Virus record (IMG/VR): IMGVR_UViG_3300042691_000298
Span: 1 to 26,274 of that record
Strand: one strand, 5' to 3'
Length of the DNA: 26,274 nt
Source: a virus
Under the pieces are notes generated by a model. The model searched no databases and was not told the DNA's origin. It was given only the letters and a program-made list of their open reading frames with translations. The position numbers were made by a program, and so were the translations under genes. Below are positions 1 to 7,403 of this stretch, piece by piece (the stretch's first letter is position 1; each line of letters starts with the position of its first letter).

Positions 1-203
1 CGGCTGTCTCCCCCGCAGTCAAGGCTGACCTGATCAAGTCCACCGTGAAGTGGGCGGGGCTGGAACCCAAAGATGCAGTCTCTGGCGACGCTGGCGCGGG
101 CGGTGTGAAAATCACCATCAATCTCGGGCCAGACCCCCGGGACTCTCGTACGATCGAGGCGACAACCATTGAGGCCGAGGATGCAACTGCCATCGAACAT
201 TGA
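1..203 (+). CDS. C-terminal fragment, possible terminase small subunit
   Basis: The reading frame is open from the window edge (first full codon at base 3) to TGA at 201-203, giving 66 residues of a truncated protein. The visible part contains a short helical segment with the string LIKSTVKWAGLEP followed by VKITINLGPDP and an acidic tail. I associate this 'helical segment, then hydrophobic beta strand near the C-terminus' with small terminase subunits, which recognise phage DNA and load the large subunit. Its place two genes upstream of terL supports that. The DNA-binding domain that would decide the matter lies outside the window. Its end overlaps the next start by 23 bases. Seen: the ORF and its position. 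Inferred: the function. Confidence 0.45.
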   Translation, partial: AVSPAVKADLIKSTVKWAGLEPKDAVSGDAGAGGVKITINLGPDPRDSRTIEATTIEAEDATAIEH

Positions 204-390
204 AGACCTGTTCACTCAGAATTTCAACGGCTTTCGATCCGTGAAGGTACGCAGTGCCACCGAGGCGGTGGCCGTGGAGAGCGCCCTGCGCAAAGCGGCC
301 CTCTCGTTCCAGACCAAGATCACCCGCAGCAAGAAGCACGGGCGAGAGTTCGTGGTGATGCTGGTCGGCGGGGCACCACATGCCGCTTGA
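181..390 (+). CDS. small hypothetical protein upstream of terL
   Basis: This 69-residue protein begins at ATG 181 with a purine-rich GAGGCCGAGG directly before it; a TTG at 169 in the same frame is possible but less likely. It overlaps the preceding gene by 23 bases and the terL start by 11 bases, so the three are probably translated as a unit. The sequence has a mixed N-terminal half and a basic stretch (TKITRSKKHGREF) followed by a hydrophobic strand VVMLVGG. No family is recognised. Possible roles are a packaging accessory factor or a second small DNA-binding protein, based only on position and basic charge. Confidence 0.6.
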   Translation: MQLPSNIEDLFTQNFNGFRSVKVRSATEAVAVESALRKAALSFQTKITRSKKHGREFVVMLVGGAPHAA

Positions 391-1768
391 CATCAACTAC
401 ACCCCTCCGCCGACGGGCAAGAGGTTCATGGCCTCGGACGCCAAAATGCGCGTCCTCATGGGGCCGGTCGGCTCGGGCAAGAGCGTCACCTGCTCCTTCG
501 AGGTGGTGCGCCGTGCGTCGATGCAAAAGCCCAACGCCAACGGCATCCGCAGAACGCGGGCGGCTATCGTGCGCGAGACGGCTCGGCAGCTTCAGGACAC
601 CACCATCAAGACCTTCCTCGACTGGTTCCCGCCCGGACAGTGCGGGGAGTACATGCGCACCACCAAGACCTACTTCTTCAAGGTGGGCGATGTGGAGTGC
701 GAGATTATGTTCCGGGCGCTCGACGACGCCGACGACGTTGCCAACCTGAACTCGTTGGAGTTGTCCTTCGCGTGGTTCAACGAGTGCCGCGACATCCACC
801 CGGACATCGTGGACGCCATGTCCAAACGGATCGGACGCTTCCCATCGGCCAAGGACGGCGGGCCGACATGGCACGGCATGTGGGGCGATACTAACCCGCC
901 GACGATGGATACGTGGTGGTACTACCAGATGGAAGGACTGGATGTCAAAGATGGCGTCAGTCCGAACAACAATGGCTGGGCTGTGTTCCGCCAACCCTCG
1001 GGGCGCAGCCCCTACGCCGAGAACATCGAGAACTTGCCGGAGGGCTACTATGACACCCAAGGTCGAAGTGAGGAATACATCCGGGTCTACATCGACGGAG
1101 AGTACGGGCTGTCCTCCGCAGGGATGCCCGTCTACAAATACTTCCGCCCCGATTACCATATGGCAAAGGATCGTCTGCGCGTCATACTTAATGGTGTCAG
1201 ACCTGTGGTGGTCGGTATGGACTTGGGGCTTACTCCCGCCGCCGTGGTGGGGCAGCAAGACCCGAGAGGGCGAGCACTGATACTTGACGAAGCTGTATCG
1301 TTTGATATGGGCATCCAGCGGTTTGTCCGCACCATGCTCAAGCCTCTGCTGTACGAGCGGTTTCCCGGCGCACCAGTGCTTGTCGTTGTTGACCCAGCGG
1401 GTATCCAGCGGGCGCAGACCGACGAGCGCAGCGCGGTGGATATCATCAAAGCCGAGGGGCTTAGGGTTATCCCTGCCAAGACCAACAACGTCTCGGCGCG
1501 GATCAATGCGGTCGACGAGTACCTCATGCGGCAGGTGGACGGCGATCCGGGCTTCCTGCTCGATCCGCGCTGCACGCAACTCAAGGCCGCGATGATGGGT
1601 GGGTATAGGTATAAACCCCGAGGCGATGGCGACATCGACAAGAACAAGCACTCCCACGTAGCCGAGGCGCTCCAGTACCTGATGCTGCATATTGCCAGTG
1701 CCGGGGAGGGGCACGCCCTCCAGCAAAAGCGGGAGGTCGTCCGGACTTCCGCTTTGGGTTGGACGTGA
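380..1768 (+). CDS. terL: terminase large subunit (packaging ATPase/nuclease)
   Basis: This 462-residue protein is the motor that translocates DNA through the portal and cuts the concatemer. The ATPase domain has Walker A GPVGSGKS at residues 28-35 and a Walker B-like stretch LSFAWFNE at 128-135, with E135 as the likely catalytic glutamate. The C-terminal nuclease part starts near residue 275 with VVVGMDLGLTPAA (D281), has VLVVVDPAG (D338), and ends with a DIDKNKHSHVAEALQYL region near residue 420 that would supply the last acidic metal ligand. This RNase H-like order is typical of phage large terminases; the length is within the usual range, slightly short. ATG 380 overlaps the preceding gene. 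A strong terminator follows, so terL appears to end a transcription unit. Confidence 0.95.
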   Translation: MPLDINYTPPPTGKRFMASDAKMRVLMGPVGSGKSVTCSFEVVRRASMQKPNANGIRRTRAAIVRETARQLQDTTIKTFLDWFPPGQCGEYMRTTKTYFFKVGDVECEIMFRALDDADDVANLNSLELSFAWFNECRDIHPDIVDAMSKRIGRFPSAKDGGPTWHGMWGDTNPPTMDTWWYYQMEGLDVKDGVSPNNNGWAVFRQPSGRSPYAENIENLPEGYYDTQGRSEEYIRVYIDGEYGLSSAGMPVYKYFRPDYHMAKDRLRVILNGVRPVVVGMDLGLTPAAVVGQQDPRGRALILDEAVSFDMGIQRFVRTMLKPLLYERFPGAPVLVVVDPAGIQRAQTDERSAVDIIKAEGLRVIPAKTNNVSARINAVDEYLMRQVDGDPGFLLDPRCTQLKAAMMGGYRYKPRGDGDIDKNKHSHVAEALQYLMLHIASAGEGHALQQKREVVRTSALGWT

Positions 1769-1826
1769 TATGATGGCTGCACTGCACTCGCAGTTGTCAC
1801 CTCCTGTCGTCCTTCCTTGGGACTTG

Positions 1827-1865
1827 CCCCCCGTCCAGCGAAAGCTGCGGGGGGGTTTCTTTTTA
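1827..1865 (+). terminator. rho-independent terminator after terL
   Basis: CCCCCCG at 1827-1833 pairs with CGGGGGG at 1848-1854. Inside, CAGC (1836-1839) pairs with GCTG (1844-1847) around a GAAA tetraloop, with T1834-C1835 bulged. The T-rich run TTTCTTTTTA follows from 1856. Stem, GNRA loop and T tract together make a textbook intrinsic terminator, 58 bases after the terL stop. Confidence 0.9.
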
Positions 1866-1866
1866 T

Positions 1867-1895
1867 TTGACCATGTGTATACTTCATGGTAGAAC
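1867..1895 (+). promoter_or_regulatory. candidate sigma70-type promoter
   Basis: Directly after the terminator there is TTGACC (1867-1872, five of six -35 consensus bases), then a 17-base spacer, then TAGAAC (1890-1895, four of six -10 bases). Transcription would start close to 1902, leaving only a very short leader before the AAGGAGG at 1904-1910. An alternative -10, TATACT at 1878-1883, has no convincing -35 partner. The location, between a terminator and the first head gene, is where a promoter would be expected, but the match is weak. Confidence 0.3.
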
Positions 1896-1915
1896 CCTGC
1901 CGTAAGGAGGCTGAT

Positions 1916-2233
1916 ATGGCAACTAAACCGTCCACGATCTTCTCAACAAACCCCAAGATGGATACATCTGGGATTCGGGCAAAGATGCCGCAGATGGGCT
2001 ACGACATGCGCCCTCTGCCGCCCAAGGAGATCACTGGTGGCAAGTTGTTTATGAAGGCTCTCCGCGAGGAGGAGAACTTCAATAAGACCGAGACGATCAC
2101 CAATGTGCCCAAGCTCAAACAAGCTGCCAAGCTGGTTAACGGAGGCACTTCGCCGTATATGGCGATGGAGATTGTCAAGGGTGAAGAACTCGATATCGGC
2201 GAATACGGCAACGGCTGCTCTCACTGGAAATAA
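1916..2233 (+). CDS. small hypothetical head-operon protein
   Basis: A 105-residue protein. ATG 1916 is chosen over an in-frame ATG at 1886 because TAAGGAGG (1903-1910) lies five bases before it. The sequence is mixed-charge, with a Met/Pro-rich N-terminal third (KMPQMGYDMRPLPPKE) and a helical middle, and no membrane segment or known motif. It is the first gene after the terminator/candidate promoter and lies six bases before the portal gene. A head-assembly or virion role is possible from position only; the family is not recognised. Confidence 0.75.
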   Translation: MATKPSTIFSTNPKMDTSGIRAKMPQMGYDMRPLPPKEITGGKLFMKALREEENFNKTETITNVPKLKQAAKLVNGGTSPYMAMEIVKGEELDIGEYGNGCSHWK

Positions 2234-2239
2234 CCCCAA

Positions 2240-4306
2240 ATGGCTGGACTGACTTTCCTGCGCGTCGTATCAAACTCTGAACTTGCACGGCAAGAGAAAG
2301 AGGCGTCCGACCGCGCTTTGCAGGAGCGGCAGAATCAGCCCGTTATTCTTGGGCTTGCCGGGTATCTACGTGGCTGCTGGGATCGTGCCCAGATGGCGAA
2401 GAAGCCCATTGAGACGATCATGCTGCGTGCGCTGCGGCAGCGCAACGGCGAGTACGAAGCCAACAAGTTGCAGCAGATTCGTGCGCAGGGTGGCTCCGAG
2501 ATTTACATGATGATCACAGAGGTCAAGTGCCGCGCTGCGGAGTCTTGGCTGCGCGATATCTTGCTCGATAACGGCTCACCCCCGTGGGACTTGCAGGCTA
2601 CCCCCATCCCTGATCTCAGTCCTGCGCAGACCAAGGATGTGCAGGGTATATTCGCCGAGCGCGTACTCAAGATGGTCGAGGAGTACGGCAAGGCTCCCAA
2701 TCGCGAGGAGATGGCCGAGTTGCGTGAGATGGTCAGTCAGGACTATCGTTTCGCGATCTTGCAACAGGCGCAGCTTCGTGCCGACCGGATGAAGATCAAG
2801 ATTCAAGACCAGTTCGCCCAAGGCGGCTGGGAGGCTTCGTTCAATGACTTCATCACCGACCTTGTAACCTTCCCTGCGGCGTTCATCAAGGGGCCGGTTG
2901 TGCGGCGGCAGCGAGCGCTGGGGTGGAAGACCAATGCAATGGGTCAGACGGTTGTCGAACCTATCGAGCGCCTTGGGCCGGAATATGAGCGGGTCGATCC
3001 GTTCTACATCTACCCCGAGCCGGGGATCAGCAACATCAACGAAGGCTATCTGTTCGAGTATCACCCCCTGAGTCGGATGCAGCTATCCGATCTCATCGGA
3101 GTTCCGGGCTACGACGAGGACGCCATTCGCAAGGTGCTGGAGATCGGCAACGGGCAGTCGTGGATCAATGAGGACGTGGAGCTTCAGAAGAACGAGGAGG
3201 AGCGCAAGTACTACTCGTACATGAAGCCAACCACTGAGTTCGATGCGCTGGAGTTTTGGGGCAAGGTCAGCGGCAAGATGCTGCGCGAGTGGGGGCTGTC
3301 CGAGGAGGATGTCCCTGATGACGCTCGCGAGTATGACGCCAACGTCTGGATGGTTGGCAACGTGGTGATCAAGGCGGTGTTGAACTACGACCCCCTTGGA
3401 GAGAAGCCCTACGCTAAGACCTCGTTCATCAAGTGTCCCGGTGCGTTCTGGGGCAAAGGCATCCCTGAGATCATCGAAGACTTGCAGGGCGTGTGCAACG
3501 CTGCTGCGCGTGCGTTGGTCAACAACATGGGGATCAGCAGCGGGCCGCAGGTTGAGGTCAACGTCGAGCGCCTGCCGCCCAACGAAGATATCACGCAGCT
3601 TACGCCGTGGAAAATCTGGCAGACGATCAATGATCCTGTGGGGTCAAGTGCGCCTGCTATCCGGTTCACGCAGCCCGATTCGCGGGCCAGTGAACTCATG
3701 GCCGTGTATGAGAAGTTCAGCCGTTTGGCTGACGATCACTCCGGCATCCCTGCCTATGTGTATGGCGATCTCAATGTGCAAGGCGCTGGTCGTACCTCGT
3801 CCGGTCTGTCCATGCTGATGGGCGCTGCCGGTAAAGGTATTCGGCAGGTGGTCATGCACATAGACACGGATGTCGTCAAACCTATCGTCCTGCGCCAGTT
3901 CGTCTACAACATGCGCTACGACGAAGACGAGTCAATCAAGGGGGATGTTGAGGTTATCGCCAAGGGTGCGATCAACCTTGCAGTCAAGGAGACTGTCAAC
4001 ATCCGCCGTATCGAGTTCCTCAATGCAACCGCCAATCCTATTGATCTTGAGATCATGGGCAAGGAAGGACGCGCTACCATCCTGCGGGAAGTGGCGAAAG
4101 GGTTGCAGATGCCTACGGACGACGTCGTACCGTCTCGGGAGAAGGAAGGGTATACCGGACGTATCACCGCACGCGCTGCGATGGCCGCTGCTCAGCAGCA
4201 GGCGCAGCAGCCGCAAGGCGGTACTCCCCAACTACCTGACGGTTCTCCCAAAGGTGGCATGGCGGCGAACACCGTTGTCAGTCGCGCTGGGGGTGTGGCT
4301 GCATGA
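2240..4306 (+). CDS. portal protein (podovirus-type head-to-tail connector)
   Basis: This 688-residue protein forms the dodecameric DNA gate at one capsid vertex, which binds terminase during packaging and the tail afterwards. Length and position between terL and the scaffold fit a podovirus portal. Supporting features are a helix-rich N-terminal part, a central alpha/beta region (FWGKGIPEIIEDLQGVCNAA, then NNMGISSGPQVEVN), a conserved-looking YVYGDLNVQGAGRTSSG-type stretch and the following helix GAAGKGIRQVVMHI. The C-terminus is a low-complexity Gln/Gly/Pro tail (AAQQQAQQPQGG), common at the end of the portal barrel. The Shine-Dalgarno site is weak, so translation may be coupled to the preceding gene. 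Its stop overlaps the next start as ATGA. Confidence 0.88.
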   Translation: MAGLTFLRVVSNSELARQEKEASDRALQERQNQPVILGLAGYLRGCWDRAQMAKKPIETIMLRALRQRNGEYEANKLQQIRAQGGSEIYMMITEVKCRAAESWLRDILLDNGSPPWDLQATPIPDLSPAQTKDVQGIFAERVLKMVEEYGKAPNREEMAELREMVSQDYRFAILQQAQLRADRMKIKIQDQFAQGGWEASFNDFITDLVTFPAAFIKGPVVRRQRALGWKTNAMGQTVVEPIERLGPEYERVDPFYIYPEPGISNINEGYLFEYHPLSRMQLSDLIGVPGYDEDAIRKVLEIGNGQSWINEDVELQKNEEERKYYSYMKPTTEFDALEFWGKVSGKMLREWGLSEEDVPDDAREYDANVWMVGNVVIKAVLNYDPLGEKPYAKTSFIKCPGAFWGKGIPEIIEDLQGVCNAAARALVNNMGISSGPQVEVNVERLPPNEDITQLTPWKIWQTINDPVGSSAPAIRFTQPDSRASELMAVYEKFSRLADDHSGIPAYVYGDLNVQGAGRTSSGLSMLMGAAGKGIRQVVMHIDTDVVKPIVLRQFVYNMRYDEDESIKGDVEVIAKGAINLAVKETVNIRRIEFLNATANPIDLEIMGKEGRATILREVAKGLQMPTDDVVPSREKEGYTGRITARAAMAAAQQQAQQPQGGTPQLPDGSPKGGMAANTVVSRAGGVAA

Positions 4307-4518
4307 TTAAGCCAGAACCACAGATCGTGAAGGCGCTTGCGCTCTTTGTCCGGCAGCATCCAGAGTTTCTGGAGTGGCTCAAGGGCTGGGAGTTGCGGGA
4401 GTTGAAGCGGTTGCCCAGTGCGGTTGAACACCCAGCAGTCTTTCAGGGGCGCTGTCAGGTGTTGGGTGAGATCACCAATCTCGCCGAAGAAGCCCCTGCC
4501 TTGGCGGCAAAGTTATGA
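4303..4518 (+). CDS. small hypothetical protein between portal and scaffold
   Basis: A 71-residue protein starting with ATG 4303, overlapping the portal stop (ATGA), so it is probably translated by re-initiation after the portal. It is predicted mostly helical (LFVRQHPEFLEWLKGWELRE), with alternating basic and acidic residues and no Cys pair or membrane segment. Small helical proteins in this slot are common in podoviruses and often unassigned; an assembly accessory role is possible. No family recognised. Confidence 0.75.
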   Translation: MIKPEPQIVKALALFVRQHPEFLEWLKGWELRELKRLPSAVEHPAVFQGRCQVLGEITNLAEEAPALAAKL

Positions 4519-4564
4519 CGAAACTCGCCGTCTTTAATCACGCACACCGATAGGAGCGTTCAAC

Positions 4565-5608
4565 ATGGCCCTTCCAGAGCAAATTCGTAAACAGACCGAG
4601 GCTGTACAGCAGTTGTACGAGCAACTCAACAGTGACGCCAACACAGGCAAACTTGCCGATGGTACCGTCACGCCCGCTGAGAATGCTGCGTCTATCTCTG
4701 CCTCTGCCGACGAGAATCCTGTATCGGATGCCGCTGCTCCGTCACCCGTAGGTGAGCAGAAACCGGGTGATGTACCAAATTCGGAAGACCCCAATTCTGA
4801 GACGTATGCTCAGAAGTGGCGCACTCTCCAAGGTATGTATAACGCTGAAGTCCCGCGCCTGCATCAGCAGAATCGCGAGATGTCCCAGCGCGTGCAGCAT
4901 ATGGAGCAGTTGTTGGCTTCGCTTTCTGCTCAGCAAACGTATACCCCCGCGCAGCCGGTCGTTGACAAGCTTGTCACCGACAAGGATGTTGAGGAGTATG
5001 GTGAATCGCTCGATGTGATGCGCAAGGTGTCCCGTGAGGAACTCGGTTCCGTGGCCCAGCGCATTGCCCAGATTGAACAGGCGCTGCGTCAGATGCAGAC
5101 CAGTGTGGTGCCGCAGGTGCAAGCCGTAGCCCACCGTCAGCAAATGACCGCAGAGCAACAGTTCTGGGCTGATCTCAGCGGTGCTGTCCCCAACTTCCGG
5201 CAGGTTAACGACCACCCTGACTTCCAGTCGTGGTTGCTACAGGCCGATCCGTTGACGGGCATCACGCGACAGACCTACCTCGACGATGCACAGCGTTCGC
5301 TGGATGCAGGGCGCGTTGCGAATTTCTTCCGTGCTTGGCTAGAGTCCACTGGACAAGCCGCCGTTGCTCAATCCACCGTTCCCGCCGCAAGCTCTGAGTT
5401 GGAGAAGCAGGTTTCCCCCGGTCGTTCAAGAAGTACCGGGACGCCCGCAGCTTCCAAGCAAGGCAAGGTATATACCCCGCAGGACATCCAGAAATTTTTC
5501 AATGATGTTCGGCAGGGTAAGTACAAAGGCCGAGAGCAAGATCGGGATCGTATCGAACGCGATATTTTCGCTGCCCAGCGGGAAAATCGCATCCAAGCTA
5601 ATGCCTGA
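4565..5608 (+). CDS. capsid scaffolding protein
   Basis: This 347-residue protein probably forms the internal scaffold that directs coat assembly and is then removed. It lies immediately before the major coat gene and has the composition of a scaffold: Ala/Glu/Gln rich, a disordered acidic N-terminal region (about residues 20-80), long coiled-coil helices from about 85 to 210 (with MSQRVQHMEQLLASLSAQQ), and a charged C-terminal helix-turn-helix (VYTPQDIQKFFNDV, then a KGREQDRDRIERDIFAAQR stretch) of the type that contacts coat. TAGGAG at 4551-4556 precedes ATG 4565. There is no protease motif, so removal by exit rather than by self-cleavage is possible but not shown. Confidence 0.85.
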   Translation: MALPEQIRKQTEAVQQLYEQLNSDANTGKLADGTVTPAENAASISASADENPVSDAAAPSPVGEQKPGDVPNSEDPNSETYAQKWRTLQGMYNAEVPRLHQQNREMSQRVQHMEQLLASLSAQQTYTPAQPVVDKLVTDKDVEEYGESLDVMRKVSREELGSVAQRIAQIEQALRQMQTSVVPQVQAVAHRQQMTAEQQFWADLSGAVPNFRQVNDHPDFQSWLLQADPLTGITRQTYLDDAQRSLDAGRVANFFRAWLESTGQAAVAQSTVPAASSELEKQVSPGRSRSTGTPAASKQGKVYTPQDIQKFFNDVRQGKYKGREQDRDRIERDIFAAQRENRIQANA

Positions 5609-5624
5609 TTAAAGGAGTTTCATC

Positions 5625-6548
5625 ATGTCTTATCCCGTTTCCCCCGGCCGCCCGAATTACAGCGGCAACTTCATCCCCGAGATTTGGTCGGGCAAACTGA
5701 TCGAGAATTTCTACGACGCCACCGTGCTCGCAGCGATCTCGAACACCGACTATGAAGGTGAGATTCGCCAGTACGGCGACACCGTGAACATCCGCACCAC
5801 CCCGGAAATCACGATTCGCGACTACGTGAAGGGTCAGACCCTGACCGTGGAGAACCCGGACAAGCCGAAGATTCAGTTGGTCATTGACAAGGGCGAATAT
5901 TTTGCCTGCGTTGAGGACGATGTGGACAAGGTTCAGTCGGACATCAACCTGATGGACACTTGGACTAAGGACGCTTCGGAGCGTATGAAGATCAAGATCG
6001 ACCAGCGCGTTCTGACTGATATCTTGCCCGGTATCGCCTCGACCAATAAAGGTGCTACCGCCGGTGAGCAGTCTGCGTCGTTCAATCTTGGTACCAATGC
6101 TGCCCCGCTGACTGTGACCAAGGATGGCGCTGCAAGTACCACCTCTGTTGTCGATCTATTGGTTGACCTCGGCACTGTGCTGGATGAGGCTAACGCTCCT
6201 GAAGGTGATCGCTTCGTGGTTATTCCCGCCAAGATGGCTGGTCTGATCAAGAAGTCCGAACTGAAGGATGCTTCGCTGACTGGCGACAGCATGTCCATCG
6301 TTCGCAATGGTCGTCTGGGTATGGTGGATCGCTTCACCATCTACGTCAGCCACAACCTGAGCGTGTCTTCGGGTAAGTACAGCATCATTGCTGGTCACAA
6401 GATGGGCTTCACCTTCGCATCGCAGATGACGAATATGGAAACCATCCGTTCTGAGTCTACCTTCGGCAACATCGTCCGTGGCCTTCAGGTCTACGGTTAC
6501 AAGGTTGTCAAGGGCGAGGCTCTGGCTCAGGCTGTTGTGCAGTTCTGA
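5625..6548 (+). CDS. major capsid (coat) protein
   Basis: A 307-residue protein directly after the scaffold, preceded by AAAGGAG (5612-5618). The N-terminus (SGNFIPEIWSGKLIENFYDA) and the following EIRQYGDTVNIRTTPEITI stretch match the pattern of HK97-fold coat proteins of podoviruses and related phages ('IPEIWS..l...y...tv'). A central DDVDKVQSD helix, the RFVVIPAKMAGLI strand-helix and the C-terminal GLQVYGYKVVK strand are also typical. The size is normal for this class, with no obvious N-terminal delta domain beyond the separate scaffold gene. A UUCG stem-loop follows six bases after its stop. Confidence 0.92.
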   Translation: MSYPVSPGRPNYSGNFIPEIWSGKLIENFYDATVLAAISNTDYEGEIRQYGDTVNIRTTPEITIRDYVKGQTLTVENPDKPKIQLVIDKGEYFACVEDDVDKVQSDINLMDTWTKDASERMKIKIDQRVLTDILPGIASTNKGATAGEQSASFNLGTNAAPLTVTKDGAASTTSVVDLLVDLGTVLDEANAPEGDRFVVIPAKMAGLIKKSELKDASLTGDSMSIVRNGRLGMVDRFTIYVSHNLSVSSGKYSIIAGHKMGFTFASQMTNMETIRSESTFGNIVRGLQVYGYKVVKGEALAQAVVQF

Positions 6549-6553
6549 TGATT

Positions 6554-6572
6554 GGGGCTTCGGCCCCTTTCT
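6554..6572 (+). terminator. UUCG stem-loop after coat gene, possible weak terminator
   Basis: GGGGC (6554-6558), TTCG loop (6559-6562) and GCCCC (6563-6567) form a very stable UUCG hairpin, followed by TTTCT. The T run is short, so this may be a partial terminator or an mRNA 3'-end stabiliser for the highly expressed coat transcript. Confidence 0.5.
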
Positions 6573-6600
6573 CACAAGATCACTTTGAAAGGATATCCAA

Positions 6601-7056
6601 ATGGCTGCTTATACCGATTCTTTGGGGTTCAATAAAGGCACTGCTGCCTACCCCGCCAATGTCAGCGAAGTCTCGAAATTCGAGGTGGAGTTGGATTTTG
6701 CTGCGATCATCGCGGCGCGTGCTGCTGCTGGCGCTACCGCGCTGGCAGCGGGGGACACCCTTCAGGTCATTAACCTGCCCGCCTACTCGGTGGTGCTGGC
6801 TGCTGGCTTGAATTTGACCAAGGTGGAGTCTACCAACACCACGGCCACGTTTGACTTTGGCTACACCGGCGGTACCCCCGCCGCTGCCAACGTGTACTGC
6901 GATGACTTCGCTTGTACCGCTGTGGCAATGGATTCCGATAACCTCGCGAATCCGACCGTCATCAAGACTGCCGATACCATCGACCTCCTGCTCAACACTG
7001 CGGTTCCCACGAACTGCGTGCTGAAGGCTTGGGCCATCGTTGCAAATTGCGGCTAA
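6601..7056 (+). CDS. probable virion surface/decoration protein
   Basis: A 151-residue protein, AAAGGA at 6587-6592 before ATG 6601. It is low in charge, rich in Ala, Thr, Val and Gly, and predicted mainly beta, as in capsid decoration or stabilising proteins. It contains an Ala-rich helix (AAIIAARAAAGATALAAG), a strand-rich core with TATFDFGYTGGTP, and Cys residues near YCDDFAC and at the last NCG. It lies directly after the coat gene behind a UUCG stem-loop, which suggests a separate expression level. I know similar genes next to coat genes in aquatic phages but cannot name a family. Head decoration is inference. Confidence 0.7.
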   Translation: MAAYTDSLGFNKGTAAYPANVSEVSKFEVELDFAAIIAARAAAGATALAAGDTLQVINLPAYSVVLAAGLNLTKVESTNTTATFDFGYTGGTPAAANVYCDDFACTAVAMDSDNLANPTVIKTADTIDLLLNTAVPTNCVLKAWAIVANCG

Positions 7057-7061
7057 ACCTG

Positions 7062-7081
7062 ATGGGGGCTTCGGCCCCTAT
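7062..7081 (+). promoter_or_regulatory. UUCG stem-loop, second copy
   Basis: GGGGC (7065-7069), TTCG (7070-7073) and GCCCC (7074-7078), extended outward by A-T, T-A and a G-T pair. The core is identical to the hairpin after the coat gene (6554-6567), but there is no T tract, which argues for mRNA processing or stability rather than full termination. Confidence 0.45.
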
Positions 7082-7099
7082 CTCTACTAGGAGAACATC

Positions 7100-7351
7100 A
7101 TGGGTGTTTATAAAGGTATAGCCCAAGACAACGTGACGATCAATAGCGGCACTGCAACTTTGCAGGGGCTGACTATGACCGCTCCGTTGGCCTTGGCTAC
7201 GTACACGGTTGCCACCGTGCCTGCTGCGGCGTCGTTCACCGGCGACTTGATCTATGTTTCGAATGGTGCTGCCGGTAACCCGGTGGTTGCCTTCAGTAAC
7301 GGGACAAGCTGGCTGCGTGTTGATACTCTCGCGGCCATTGCGGCGGCGTGA
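7100..7351 (+). CDS. small structural protein with fibre-type beta motif
   Basis: An 83-residue protein with TAGGAG upstream of ATG 7100. The second half (TVPAAASFTGDLIYVSNGAA then PVVAFSNGTSWLRV) resembles a motif I know from phage fibre and surface proteins, in which a 'YVSNGA' turn is followed by 'FSNGT.W.R'. It is uncharged and beta-rich, without a signal peptide. It lies between two UUCG stem-loops among virion genes, so a small head or tail surface component is the best guess. Exact role unknown. Confidence 0.65.
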   Translation: MGVYKGIAQDNVTINSGTATLQGLTMTAPLALATYTVATVPAAASFTGDLIYVSNGAAGNPVVAFSNGTSWLRVDTLAAIAAA

Positions 7352-7364
7352 TGTAGATGGATTG

Positions 7365-7387
7365 ACAGGGGGCTTCGTGCCCCCTGT
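7365..7387 (+). promoter_or_regulatory. long G/C stem-loop, third intergenic hairpin
   Basis: ACAGGGGGC (7365-7373) and GCCCCCTGT (7379-7387) form a perfect nine-base-pair stem around TTCGT. There is no T tract. It lies 16 bases before the next gene's ATG and ends right before that gene's AGGAG site, so it could affect either mRNA stability or access to the ribosome site. Confidence 0.45.
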
Positions 7388-7403
7388 TGAACAGGAGACT
7401 TAG

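Noticed and set aside
320-1726. 468-codon open frame on the minus strand opposite terL
   Set aside because: It mirrors a well-supported terminase with Walker motifs. High G/C at third positions often leaves long antisense frames open. No ribosome site or known motif is visible.
1769-1774. TATGAT as a -10 element just after terL
   Set aside because: No acceptable -35 lies 16-18 bases upstream, and it would be directly upstream of the terminator.
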